Assembly (NCBI GenBank): GCA_963720765.1
Contig: CAVRGS010000005.1
Span: 1-64,000, forward strand
Source of the DNA: DASUAS01 sp963720765
GTDB taxonomy: Bacteria > Actinomycetota > Acidimicrobiia > IMCC26256 > DASPTH01
Reading direction: 5' to 3'
Length of the DNA stretch: 64,000 bases
The notes under the pieces were generated by a model. The model did not search any database. It had not been told where the DNA came from and saw only the letters and a program-made list of their open reading frames with translations. Positions 16,368 through 24,602 of the stretch are shown here, piece by piece (position 1 is the first letter of the stretch; each line of letters starts with the position of its first letter). The translations under genes were made by a program, and so were the position numbers.

Positions 16368-16725
16368 CGAGGTCGCCCGCATCCTCCCCGAGGCCGTCGA
16401 CAGTGGCGCCGCGGTCGAGCTGTCGGTCCAGCGGCACATCGAGACCTGCCTGCGCTGCCAGGCCGAGCTGGCCCGCTACCGCAAGATGCTCCGGGGCCTC
16501 CAGCTGCTGCGCACCCGCTACCTCGAACCCGCGCCCGGTCTGCTCGCGCAGACGCTCGCCGCGCTCGAGGAGGCGGGCGAACGCGAGGCCCGTCGAGCGA
16601 TCCTCTCCGGACGACGCCTCGCCTACGTCGGCGCCATCGGCGGTGCTGCGGTCGCAGCGGGCACCGCGGCGACGGTGATGATCGTGCACCGCTCGCGACG
16701 ACGCGGGGCTCCCGTCACCAACTGA
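16357..16725 (+). CDS. Zinc-finger anti-sigma factor with a membrane helix
   Basis: 122 residues. The N-terminal ZAS motif is HIETCLRCQAEL (Hx3CxxC, about residue 27), preceded by the CDEVARILPEAVD helix. A region of charged helix follows, then a single membrane segment near residue 88 (LAYVGAIGGAAVAAGTAATV) and a very short basic tail RSRRRGAPVTN. It should bind and sequester the upstream sigma factor at the membrane. The tiny extracytoplasmic portion suggests that the signal reaches it through the membrane segment or another protein, or via redox of the zinc site. Confidence 0.88.
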   Translation: MRCDEVARILPEAVDSGAAVELSVQRHIETCLRCQAELARYRKMLRGLQLLRTRYLEPAPGLLAQTLAALEEAGEREARRAILSGRRLAYVGAIGGAAVAAGTAATVMIVHRSRRRGAPVTN

Positions 16726-16726
16726 C

Positions 16727-16755
16727 TCAGGCCACGCTGATTCAGGCCACGCTGA
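16727..16755 (+). repeat. 14-bp direct repeat upstream of the exported-protein genes
   Basis: TCAGGCCACGCTGA occurs at 16727-16740 and again at 16742-16755. The period is 15 bp, with one base between copies. It begins two bases after the anti-sigma stop and 16 bp before a perfect palindrome. Confidence 0.7.
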
Positions 16756-16770
16756 ACACATTCGGCTCAA

Positions 16771-16784
16771 GCAACACGTGTTGC
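16771..16784. promoter_or_regulatory. 14-bp perfect palindrome, candidate operator
   Basis: GCAACACGTGTTGC is its own reverse complement. It lies 86 bp before the start of the small exported protein and 46 bp after the anti-sigma stop. Such a site suits a homodimeric helix-turn-helix regulator. The regulator is not evident in the window. Confidence 0.45.
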
Positions 16785-16869
16785 GGTCGATACCTGCTGG
16801 GTCCGCATCGTGCGGGCCGACGTGGGCAGGCCTGCGTCGTCAGCGCAGGAAGAAGGAGCGTCGGCTCAC

Positions 16870-17334
16870 ATGAAGAAGTCTCGTTTCGTCGCGCTCGCGG
16901 TCTTGGCGCTCGCCTTGGCCGTGGGTGGGATCGCGTTCGCGTACTGGACCCAGGGCGGCAGCGGATCGGGTGGGGCGTCGGCGGGCACGACCAGTGCCAT
17001 CACCGTCAACCAGACCGGCACGCCGACCGGGCTCTACCCGGGTGGTCCGGCCGTCCCGCTGGCGGGCACGTTCGACAACCCCAACGCCCACCCGGTGCAC
17101 ATCAGCTCGGTCACCGTGGCGGTGACGCCGTTCTCGGTGCAGACCGACAACTCGAAGCCGGCGTGCACCGAGGCCGACTTCGCGGTCGGTGGCACCTCGG
17201 GTGCCAACGTCGTGCCCGCGGGCACGGGCGTCGGGTCGTGGTCGGGCCTCACCGTGCGTCTCGTCGACGGTGTCGCCAACCAGGACAACTGCAAGAACGT
17301 CGACATCACGCTGGACTACACGGCCAACCCGTAG
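16870..17334 (+). CDS. Small exported protein with AYWT-type (SipW/TasA-like) signal
   Basis: 154 residues. MKKSRFVALAVLALALAVGG leads into IAFAYWTQGGSGSGGASAGT. This alternate signal pattern, a hydrophobic helix followed by AYWT or AYFT and then a Gly/Ser stretch, is the one seen in TasA/CalY-like exported proteins processed by a dedicated signal peptidase. The mature part of about 125 residues is beta-rich, with two cysteines that could form a disulphide (CTEADF and DNCKNVD). The function is unknown. It lies between the anti-sigma gene and the giant Ig-repeat gene, which bears the same type of signal. Confidence 0.7.
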   Translation: MKKSRFVALAVLALALAVGGIAFAYWTQGGSGSGGASAGTTSAITVNQTGTPTGLYPGGPAVPLAGTFDNPNAHPVHISSVTVAVTPFSVQTDNSKPACTEADFAVGGTSGANVVPAGTGVGSWSGLTVRLVDGVANQDNCKNVDITLDYTANP

Positions 17335-17352
17335 TCCCGCACCCGTCGCGGA

Positions 17353-17385
17353 GGGTGGGGGCGTTCGGGCAGGGCGCCCCCACCC
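17353..17385 (+). terminator. 11-bp hairpin between the two exported-protein genes
   Basis: GGGTGGGGGCG (17353-17363) and CGCCCCCACCC (17375-17385) are perfect complements with an 11-base loop. It lies 18 bp after the stop of the small gene and 27 bp before the start of the giant gene. It may act as an attenuator giving more transcript of the small protein. Confidence 0.55.
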
Positions 17386-17412
17386 ACCCGTGACCGGTCG
17401 AGCGCAGCGACC

Positions 17413-20400
17413 ATGAACCCACGAACCCGTCGACTCGTCGTCGGCGCCCTCGCCGCCATGGTGTGGGGCGTGCTCGCCGTCGCCGCCTGGGCGTACTGGA
17501 CCGACGACGGTCGGGGTACGGCCGGCGCAGTCGGTGGGTCGCTCGACGCACCGGTGCTGGCGGTTCCGGGCGTCGACGCGGGCACCGTCACCCTCAGCTG
17601 GACCCCCCCGCCCCCGCCGGGCACGGGCCTGCTCGACTACGTCGTCGAGCGTCGCCTCGTCGGTGACGAGGCGTGGTCGCCCGCGTGCGCGACGAGCGCG
17701 GCGGAGCACACGGCGTCGACGACCTGCTCCGAGCGGCCGGGGGACGGCGCGTGGCAGTGGCACGTCGTCGCGTACTTCCACACCTGGACCGCGACCAGCG
17801 ATGCCAGCGACGCCGTCAACGTCGACGATCCCGACGCGACACCGCCGACGGGATCCGTGACCGCCCCCAGCTCGAACACCGGTGTGCGGGGCACCGTGGA
17901 TGTGACCGCGAACGCGACCGATGCCGACTCGGGCGTCGCGTCGGTGCGGTTCCAACGCTCGGTGCACGCGGCCAACTCGTGGAGCGAGATCGGTGCACCT
18001 GACGTGTCGGCGCCCTACTCGGTGCCTTGGGACACCACCGCGGAGGTCGACGGTCTGTTCGACCTGCGCGTCATCGTCTCCGACAACGCGGGGAACACGC
18101 GCACGTCGGCGGTCGTCGCCCACGTGCGCGTCGACAACACCGCGCCGAGCGTGTCGTTCGCGCTCCGCGGCGCGAGGGGGGCAGTGGTGTCGGGCACGAC
18201 CGTGTCGTTCGACCCAGCCACCGCAGGTCGGTTCCGGCTCAGCGCGATCGTCGTCGACGCCGGATCGGGCCCGGCTTCGGCGTCGTTTCCGGACCAGGTC
18301 GAGGTCGGATGGGCGACGCACGACGCCGAGATCGACACGACCCCGTCCGGCGGTCCGTACCTGTCGAGCAGGTTCCGTTGGACGGCCGGCGCGGCCACGC
18401 CGGCGCCCTACGTCGTGACCGTCACCGATGATGTCGGGAACTCGACGACGGCCACGATCACGTTCGTCGCCGACTCGACCGGACCGACGGCTGCGGTCAC
18501 CGCGCCGGTCGCCGGCGCGAGCGTGCGCGGCAGCGCGGTGCCGGTCACGGCCACCGCCGCCGACGCCGCCGGGGTGAGCACGGTCCAGATCGAGACGTCA
18601 CCCGCGGGCGCCGACACGTGGTCGGGACTCGGAGGCACCCTGACGGCGCCTCCGTACGCGACCACGTGGGACACGACGGCGTTTGCCGACGGCCGCTACG
18701 ACGTTCGGGTGGTGGCGACCGACGACCTGGGGAACGTCGCGGTGTCCGACGCGATCACCGGCGTGCTGGTCGACAACACCGCGCCGACGGTCGCGTTGAC
18801 CATGGCCTCGGAACCCACGGGCGCGTTCACCGACGGTGCGCGGATCTGGTTCCGGAGCAACGCCGTGGGGACGTACGCGCTCGTCGCCTCGGTCACCGAT
18901 GGAGGCTCGGGCCCGGAGCAGGCGTCGTTCCCGGCGGTGTCCGCCACCGGATGGTCGCACCCGGCGCAGGTCGTGACGACGCCGTCAGGTGGTCCGTTCG
19001 TGTCGAGTGCGTTCTCGTGGACGAGCGGTGCGTCGACCCCCGCGACCTACACGGTGACGGTGGCCGACGCGGCCGGGAACACGGCGACGAGCGCGGTGAC
19101 GTTCACCGCGGACCCGACCGCGCCGACGGGTGCGGTGACGGCGCCGGCGGCGGCCGCGAACGTGCGGGGCAGCGCGGTGTCGGTGACGTCGACTTCGGCG
19201 GACGCGTCGTCGGGGGTGGCGTCTGCGCAGTTCCAGATCTCGGTGGCGGGCGCGGCGACCTGGACAGACCTCGGCGCGGCCGACGGGATCACGCCGTACG
19301 CGACGTCGTGGGACACCACTGCGTTCACCGACGGTCGCTACGACCTGCGCGTGATCACGACCGACAACGTCGGCAACGCGTTCACGTCACCGACGATCAC
19401 CAACGTGCGCGTCGACAACACGCCGCCCACCGGCGCCGTGACCGCACCGGCCACCGACGGCTTCCTGCGCGGCGCGATCAGCATGACGACCGACTCCGCC
19501 GACGCCGGAAGTGGCGTCACGTCGGTGCAGTTCCAGCGTTCGCCCGCGGGGGCCGACACGTGGACCAACCAGGGTTCGGCCGACACCACCGCGCCGTACG
19601 CGGTCACGTGGACCACCACGACGGGCACTCCCGACGGCCTCTACGACCTCCGGGCCATCACCACCGACAGAGCCGGCAACACGTTCTCCTCGGTGGTGAC
19701 CAACCTGCGCGTCGACAACACCGCGCCCGCCGGCGCCGTCACCGCGCCGGCTGCGTCCGCGAACGTGCGCGGCGACGCGGTCACGGTCACGTCGAGCTCG
19801 GCCGACGCGGGGTCGGGCGTGGCCACCGTGCAGTTCCAGTCGTCACCGCGTGCAGCCGCGACGTGGACACCGCTCGGCGCCGCGCTCACCTCCGCCCCCT
19901 ACTCGATGGCGTGGGACACCACCACGTTCGCCGACGGTCTCTACGATCTGCGCGTCGTCACCACCGACGCCACCGGCAACGTGAGGACGTCGTCGTCGGT
20001 GAACAGCATCCGCGTCGACAACACCGCGCCCACCGGTGCCGTCACCGCGCCCACCGCCGCGAACGTGCGCGCCACGGTGGCGGTGACCTCGAGCTCCGCC
20101 GACGGCGGCTCCGGGGTCGCGTCGGCCCTGTTCCAGCGTTCGCCGTCGGGCGCCGACTCGTGGACCAGCGTCGCGACCGCCGACACGTCGTCGCCGTACA
20201 GCGCGAGCTGGGCGACCACGGGTGTCACCGACGGTGTCTACGACGTGCGGGTCACCACGACCGACCGGGCCGGCAACACCTTCACCTCCCCGATCGTCAC
20301 CGTGCGGGTGGACAACACCGCGCCCGCGGTCTCGACCGCAGTCGCGCCGGCTCCGACCGGAGCGTTCAGGAGCGGGACGCGGATCTACTTCAAGCCGAAC

Positions 20401-21771
20401 GCGCCGGGCAGCTTCCAGTTGGTGTCGGCGGTGTCGGATGCGGGATCGGGTCCCGAGCGGGCGACGTTCCCGCAGGTGTCGACGGCGAGGTGGGCGCACG
20501 CGGCGGAGACCGTTTCGACACCGGTCGGGGGCCCGTTCACGTCGAGCACGTTCTCGTGGTCGAGTGGGGCGTCGACACCGGGGACCTACACGGTGTCGGC
20601 GGCCGACGCGGCGGGCAACACGGCGACGAGTGTGTTCTCGTTCGCCGCGGATGCGACGGCGCCCACGGGTGCGGTGACGGCGCCGGTGGCGGCCGCGAAC
20701 GTGCGGGGCAGCGCGGTGTCGGTGACGTCGAGCTCGGCGGACGCGTCGTCGGGGGTGGCGTCGGCCCAGTTCCAGATCTCGACCGCGGGCGCGGCGACGT
20801 GGAACGACCTCGGCCCGTCCGACACGGTGACGCCGTACGCGACCACGTGGGACACGACCGGCTTCGCCGACGGCCTCTACGACCTGCGCGTGATCACGAC
20901 CGACAACGTCGGCAACGCGTTCACGTCGGCGACGATCGCGAACGTACGTGTGGACAACACCGCGCCGACCGGCGCGGTCACGGCACCCGCGAGCAGCGCC
21001 TTCGTGTCGGGGGCGTCGGTCGCGGTGTCGGCGAGCAGCGCCGACACCGGCGGCGGAGTGGCGTCAGCACAGTTCCAGACCTCACCGCATGACGCCGGCA
21101 CCTGGAGCAACCTCGGCGTGGCCGACACCACATCGCCGTACGGCGTCACGTGGAACACGACCTCCGGGTACCCCGACGGTCGCTACGACCTCAGGGTGGT
21201 CACCACCGATCGGGCCGGCAACACGACCACGTCGGCGATCGTGCCGGTGGAGGTGCAGAACTCGGCCCCCAGCGTGACCAGCGTGCAGCTGGTCGACGGC
21301 GCCGGCACCGCGGGGCGGGTGCAGCCCGGTGATCGCATCGTCGTCACCTACTCCCAGACCCTCGGCGTGGCCACGGTCTGCTCCACGTGGAACGGCAACC
21401 TCACCGCCCAGTCGCTCGGCGCGGCCAACGACGTGACCGTCACCCTCGCCGACGGCGGTGCCGGGAACGACGCGATCACGGTCACCAGCGCGACCTGCAC
21501 GCTCCACCTGGGAACCCTCGACCTCGGGGCAACCGGCTACGTGAACGGCGGGAACCGCACCTTCTCGGGCTCGGGGCCGGGAGCTTCGACCGTGGCCTGG
21601 GACCCGACGAGCCGGACCCTGACCGTCACCCTCGGTGCGTCGACCGGCCTCGGTACCGTCGGGACCGTCGCCACCAGCAGCGCCACCCACACGCCCGACG
21701 CCGGGATCAAGAACGCGGTGGGCACCGCCATCACCGGGAGCTTCGCCACCGGGGCCGTCCCCCAGTGCTGA
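17413..21771 (+). CDS. Giant exported Ig-like repeat protein (1452 residues)
   Basis: Starts MNPRTRRLVVGALAAMVWGV and then AWAYWTDDGRGTAGAVGG, the same export signal as the small protein upstream. Residues about 46-138 form one fibronectin III-like domain. Next comes a tandem array of beta-sandwich repeats. Type A (about 90 residues, starting APTGAVTAP and ending NVRVDNT) occurs about eight times. Type B (about 120 residues, with PSGGPF, FSWTSGA and AGNTATS motifs) occurs three times. The order is A-B-A-B-A-A-A-A-B-A-A. The last about 165 residues (SVQLVDGAGTAGRVQPGDRI onward) are a different, non-repeated domain. There is no LPxTG or membrane anchor. It is probably a secreted or surface matrix/adhesin protein, inferred from architecture only. 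Confidence 0.8.
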   Translation: MNPRTRRLVVGALAAMVWGVLAVAAWAYWTDDGRGTAGAVGGSLDAPVLAVPGVDAGTVTLSWTPPPPPGTGLLDYVVERRLVGDEAWSPACATSAAEHTASTTCSERPGDGAWQWHVVAYFHTWTATSDASDAVNVDDPDATPPTGSVTAPSSNTGVRGTVDVTANATDADSGVASVRFQRSVHAANSWSEIGAPDVSAPYSVPWDTTAEVDGLFDLRVIVSDNAGNTRTSAVVAHVRVDNTAPSVSFALRGARGAVVSGTTVSFDPATAGRFRLSAIVVDAGSGPASASFPDQVEVGWATHDAEIDTTPSGGPYLSSRFRWTAGAATPAPYVVTVTDDVGNSTTATITFVADSTGPTAAVTAPVAGASVRGSAVPVTATAADAAGVSTVQIETSPAGADTWSGLGGTLTAPPYATTWDTTAFADGRYDVRVVATDDLGNVAVSDAITGVLVDNTAPTVALTMASEPTGAFTDGARIWFRSNAVGTYALVASVTDGGSGPEQASFPAVSATGWSHPAQVVTTPSGGPFVSSAFSWTSGASTPATYTVTVADAAGNTATSAVTFTADPTAPTGAVTAPAAAANVRGSAVSVTSTSADASSGVASAQFQISVAGAATWTDLGAADGITPYATSWDTTAFTDGRYDLRVITTDNVGNAFTSPTITNVRVDNTPPTGAVTAPATDGFLRGAISMTTDSADAGSGVTSVQFQRSPAGADTWTNQGSADTTAPYAVTWTTTTGTPDGLYDLRAITTDRAGNTFSSVVTNLRVDNTAPAGAVTAPAASANVRGDAVTVTSSSADAGSGVATVQFQSSPRAAATWTPLGAALTSAPYSMAWDTTTFADGLYDLRVVTTDATGNVRTSSSVNSIRVDNTAPTGAVTAPTAANVRATVAVTSSSADGGSGVASALFQRSPSGADSWTSVATADTSSPYSASWATTGVTDGVYDVRVTTTDRAGNTFTSPIVTVRVDNTAPAVSTAVAPAPTGAFRSGTRIYFKPNAPGSFQLVSAVSDAGSGPERATFPQVSTARWAHAAETVSTPVGGPFTSSTFSWSSGASTPGTYTVSAADAAGNTATSVFSFAADATAPTGAVTAPVAAANVRGSAVSVTSSSADASSGVASAQFQISTAGAATWNDLGPSDTVTPYATTWDTTGFADGLYDLRVITTDNVGNAFTSATIANVRVDNTAPTGAVTAPASSAFVSGASVAVSASSADTGGGVASAQFQTSPHDAGTWSNLGVADTTSPYGVTWNTTSGYPDGRYDLRVVTTDRAGNTTTSAIVPVEVQNSAPSVTSVQLVDGAGTAGRVQPGDRIVVTYSQTLGVATVCSTWNGNLTAQSLGAANDVTVTLADGGAGNDAITVTSATCTLHLGTLDLGATGYVNGGNRTFSGSGPGASTVAWDPTSRTLTVTLGASTGLGTVGTVATSSATHTPDAGIKNAVGTAITGSFATGAVPQC
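18781..19422 (+). repeat. Duplicated B-A module of the Ig-repeat protein, copy 1
   Basis: A 642-nt (214-codon) unit whose counterpart is 20320-20961, exactly the same length. Both copies encode one type B and one type A domain. Stretches around 19130-19280 and 20670-20820 are nearly identical at the nucleotide level, which indicates duplication or conversion more recent than for the other repeats. Confidence 0.8.
20320..20961 (+). repeat. Duplicated B-A module of the Ig-repeat protein, copy 2
   Basis: Second copy of the 642-nt module beginning at 18781. The same AAANVRGSAVSVTS and SADASSGVASAQFQIS segments are encoded with almost the same codons. Confidence 0.8.
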
Positions 21772-21805
21772 CGCCGCCGCCTCGGACGCCTCCCGGGACC
21801 ACTGC

Positions 21806-21811
21806 TATCCT
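21806..21811 (+). promoter_or_regulatory. Candidate -10 element of the tRNA-Trp promoter
   Basis: TATCCT in the context GCTATCCT, identical to that before tRNA-Thr, 26 bp before the mature tRNA-Trp. The tRNA, secE and nusG probably share this promoter. Confidence 0.5.
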
Positions 21812-21837
21812 TGCTGGTCCGGCCCGACCGCGCCCGG

Positions 21838-21910
21838 AGGGCAGTAGCTCAATTGGTAGAGCACCGGTCTCCAAAACCGGCGGTTGGGGGTTCGAGTCCC
21901 TCCTGCCCTG
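21838..21910 (+). tRNA. tRNA-Trp (CCA)
   Basis: Acceptor AGGGCAG pairs with CTGCCCT, D arm GCTCAATTGGTAGAGC, anticodon arm CCGGT-CTCCAAA-ACCGG giving CCA, T arm GGGGG-TTCGAGT-CCCTC. Discriminator G, no encoded CCA. Placement just upstream of secE is typical. Confidence 0.95.
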
Positions 21911-21968
21911 CAGCGAACGACGACTTGACCACGCGATCACCTGACCATGACCTGAGGACGGCGCCGCC

Positions 21969-22262
21969 GTGTCGATGAACCGACAGACCAAGCGCATGAT
22001 GGCGAAGCAGGGCACCGACAAGCCCAAGCGCGCCGAAGGCGACAAGCGCCGTCCACCGTCCGCCGCGCCCAAGCGGGAGAAGATCGGCCCCAAGGAGTAC
22101 CTGGGCGAGGTGAAGGGTGAGCTGCGCAAGGTCGCGTGGCCCACCAAGAAGGAAGTCGTGAACTCCACGATCATCGTGCTCATCGCGGTCATCGTCATGA
22201 CGGCCCTGATCTTCGGCTTCGACTACGCGTCGTCCAAGTTCGTGCTGTTCCTCTTCGATTGA
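21969..22262 (+). CDS. secE: Preprotein translocase subunit SecE
   Basis: 97 residues from GTG 21969 (an ATG lies at 21975). A basic N-terminal region is followed by the conserved amphipathic segment EYLGEVKGELRKVAWPTKKEV (about residue 43) and one membrane helix, IIVLIAVIVMTALIFGF. SecE clamps SecY in the translocon. It lies eight bases before nusG, the universal pair, and downstream of tRNA-Trp. Confidence 0.95.
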   Translation: MSMNRQTKRMMAKQGTDKPKRAEGDKRRPPSAAPKREKIGPKEYLGEVKGELRKVAWPTKKEVVNSTIIVLIAVIVMTALIFGFDYASSKFVLFLFD

Positions 22263-22270
22263 GTGACCTG

Positions 22271-23041
22271 ATGACTGCCGTGTTCCCAGAACCAGCCGAC
22301 GACGAGAGCGACGACAACGCAGTGGATGCCGTGGACGAGATCACCGAGACCGCCGAGACCGCCGAGACCGCCGAGGTCGACGAGGTCGTGGAGGTCGTGC
22401 AGGTCGTCGAGACCGGCGACCTCGCCGACGCCGAGCTCATCGACGTCCTCGACGACGACGACGAAGTGGTGGCGCCGCGCGAGCCGAGCCCCTATGAGCG
22501 ACCGGGCGACTGGTTCGTCGTGCACACCTACGCCGGCTACGAGAACAAGGTCAAGCAGAACCTGGCCAGCCGCGTGCGCTCGATGAACGTCGAGGAGCAG
22601 ATCTTCGAGGTCGTCATCCCGATGGAGGACGTCATCGAGTTCAAGGGCGGCCGCAAGGTGGTGGTGCAGAAGAAGGTGTTCCCCGGCTACCTGCTGGTGC
22701 GCATGGCCCTCGACGACGACTCGTGGTACGTCGTGCGCAACACGCCCGGCGTCACCGGGTTCGTCGGCAACGGCGCCCGGCCCACCCCGCTCTCGCGCAA
22801 GGAGGTCGAGAACATCCTCGGCTCCGGCGAGAAGGAAGAGGTCGGCGTCGAGAAGCGGGCGCGTCCGCGTCTCGACTTCGAGGTGGGCGAGCAGGTGCGG
22901 GTCACGACCGGCCCCTTCGCCGACTTCAACGGGGTGATCTCCGACATCGACGTCGGCCGCTCGAAGCTCACCGTGCTGGTGAACATCTTCGGCCGCGAGA
23001 CGCCGGTGGAGCTCGAGCTCGGCCAGGTCGCGAAGCTGTAG
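22271..23041 (+). CDS. nusG: Transcription termination/antitermination protein NusG
   Basis: 256 residues. The NGN domain starts at about residue 78 (PGDWFVVHTYAGYENKVKQN) and includes EEVIP-like VVIPMEDV, KKVFPGYLLVRM and NTPGVTGFVG. The KOW domain is near residue 205 (FEVGEQVRVTTGPFADFNGV). The first about 75 residues form an acidic, low-complexity extension rich in Glu, Asp and Val (ETAETAETAEVDEVVEVVQV), longer than in most bacteria but seen in actinomycetes. NusG binds RNA polymerase and links it to Rho or to the ribosome. Confidence 0.95.
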   Translation: MTAVFPEPADDESDDNAVDAVDEITETAETAETAEVDEVVEVVQVVETGDLADAELIDVLDDDDEVVAPREPSPYERPGDWFVVHTYAGYENKVKQNLASRVRSMNVEEQIFEVVIPMEDVIEFKGGRKVVVQKKVFPGYLLVRMALDDDSWYVVRNTPGVTGFVGNGARPTPLSRKEVENILGSGEKEEVGVEKRARPRLDFEVGEQVRVTTGPFADFNGVISDIDVGRSKLTVLVNIFGRETPVELELGQVAKL

Positions 23042-23133
23042 ACGCAGGCGCGAGCCGCACCCGACGTGCCGGCCCGCCAACGAGATCAACGAGGAGCCGG
23101 TTGTCCCGGCTCGCAGAGAGAGAGCGAAGGAAG

Positions 23134-23562
23134 ATGGCGAAGAAGAAGCTCGCGGCGATCGTGAAGATCCAGATCCCGGCGGGCCAGGCGACCCCGGCGC
23201 CGCCGGTGGGTACCGCGCTCGGTCCGCACGGCATCAACATCATGGACTTCTGCAAGGCGTACAACGCCGCGACCGAGAACCAGCGCGGCATGGTGATCCC
23301 GGCGGAGATCTCGATCTTCGAGGATCGCTCGTTCACGTTCGTCACCAAGACGCCGCCCACGCCGTTCCTGCTGCGCCAGGCCGCGGGCATCGAGAAGGGC
23401 GCGGCGAACCCGCGCACCGACACCGCCGGCAAGGTGACGGCCGACCAGGTCCGTCAGATCGCCGAGACCAAGATGCCCGACCTCAACGCCATCGACCTCG
23501 ACGGCGCCATCGCCCAGGTGGCCGGCACCGCCCGTTCGATGGGCATCCAGATCTCCGGCTGA
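23134..23562 (+). CDS. rplK: 50S ribosomal protein L11
   Basis: 142 residues. Typical start MAKKKLAAIVKIQIPAGQAT, then PPVGTALGPHGINIMDFCK and TKTPPTPFLLRQAAGIEKGA. It forms the GTPase-associated centre with 23S rRNA and L10. ATG 23134 follows GGAAG. The stop codon lies within the first copy of a 19-bp tandem repeat. Confidence 0.97.
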   Translation: MAKKKLAAIVKIQIPAGQATPAPPVGTALGPHGINIMDFCKAYNAATENQRGMVIPAEISIFEDRSFTFVTKTPPTPFLLRQAAGIEKGAANPRTDTAGKVTADQVRQIAETKMPDLNAIDLDGAIAQVAGTARSMGIQISG

Positions 23563-23632
23563 CGCCATCACATCTGGCTGACGCCATCACATCTGGCTGA
23601 CGCCATCACATCTGGCTGACGCCATCACATCT
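23557..23632 (+). repeat. 19-bp tandem repeat, four perfect copies
   Basis: The unit GGCTGACGCCATCACATCT is repeated four times head to tail. The first copy contains the last glycine codon and TGA stop of rplK, so the array begins inside the gene. It is in the rplK-rplA spacer. Confidence 0.95.
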
Positions 23633-23701
23633 GCCCCCGCCGGACGACCTCGCCGACGGAACCGGGTCACACGAGGGAGCTTCCTGAAGGAGAGCGATCA
23701 C

Positions 23702-24421
23702 ATGAGCAAGCCCGGCAAGAAGACCGTCGACTCGCAGCGCCGCTTCGACCGCGAGCAGCTGTTCGCACCGACCGAGGCCCTCGACCTGGTGCGGTCGATG
23801 GCCACCCGCAAGTTCGACGAGACCGTCGAAGCAGCGTTCCGGCTCGGGGTCGACCCCCGCAAGGCCGACCAGATGATCCGCGGCACCGTGTCGCTGCCCA
23901 ACGGCACCGGCAAGAGCGCGCGGGTGGCCGTGTTCGCCCAGGGTGACGCGGCCCGTGAGGCGCAGGAGGCGGGCGCCGACTACGTCGGCTCCGACGACCT
24001 CGTCGCGCAGATCGAGGCCGGGATGCTCGACTTCGACGTCGCCATCGCCACCCCCGACCTCATGGGCCAGGTCGGCAAGCTCGGCCGCACGCTCGGCCCG
24101 CGCGGCCTGATGCCCAACCCCAAGACCGGCACCGTCACCAACGAGGTCGGCAAGACCGTGGCCGAGTTCAAGGCGGGCAAGGTGGAGTACCGCACCGACC
24201 GCTACGGCAACGTGCACGTGCCGATCGGCAAGGCCAGCTTCGACACCCCGGCCCTGGTCGAGAACTACCACGCGGTGCTCGACGAGCTGCTCCGGGCCAA
24301 GCCGGCGTCGGCCAAGGGTCGCTACGTGCGCAACGTCACCACCAGCTCCACCATGGGCCCGGGCGTGAAGATCGACCCCGCGTTCACGCACCTCGACGAG
24401 CAGGCGACCGCCGCCTCGTAG
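23702..24421 (+). CDS. rplA: 50S ribosomal protein L1
   Basis: 239 residues with the L1 landmarks ALDLVRSMATRKFDETVEAA, LPNGTGKSARVAVF, GADYVGSDDLVAQI, LGRTLGPRGLMPNPKTGTVT and the C-terminal SSTMGPGVKIDP. It binds the L1 stalk and, in other bacteria, its own mRNA. ATG follows GGAGAG. It is the second gene of the L11-L1 pair; a 181-bp leader then separates it from rplJ. Confidence 0.97.
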   Translation: MSKPGKKTVDSQRRFDREQLFAPTEALDLVRSMATRKFDETVEAAFRLGVDPRKADQMIRGTVSLPNGTGKSARVAVFAQGDAAREAQEAGADYVGSDDLVAQIEAGMLDFDVAIATPDLMGQVGKLGRTLGPRGLMPNPKTGTVTNEVGKTVAEFKAGKVEYRTDRYGNVHVPIGKASFDTPALVENYHAVLDELLRAKPASAKGRYVRNVTTSSTMGPGVKIDPAFTHLDEQATAAS

Positions 24422-24602
24422 TACCCTTCGTCACTTCCACCACAAGTTCATCTGCCACAGACCTCCGGTCTCTTCGAGGTAATGGGTCGCAGCCCCTCAC
24501 GGTGAGGAGCCTGCACCCTCCGGACGAGGCGCTCTCGTGCTGATCGGGACGTCCCGCGTGTCTGCGGCGACGTCCCTGTCCATTTCTGCGAGAGGCAACA
24601 AG
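24422..24602 (+). ncRNA. Putative L10 leader (autoregulatory mRNA leader)
   Basis: The 181-bp gap before rplJ contains no gene. It has short hairpins: AGACC-TCC-GGTCT at 24460-24472 and CCTCA-CGG-TGAGG near 24497. In most bacteria this position holds the L10 leader, where the L10(L12)4 complex binds to repress rplJL. The assignment rests on position and structure potential, as I cannot run a covariance search. Confidence 0.5.

Noticed and set aside
18618..21092. An 824-residue alternative frame inside the Ig-repeat gene
   Set aside because: It is Arg/Gly/Asp/His-rich and follows the repeats of the real gene in a shifted frame, with no start signal.
23557..23632. The 19-bp tandem array as a CRISPR array
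   Set aside because: The repeats are directly adjacent without spacers and no cas genes are near.
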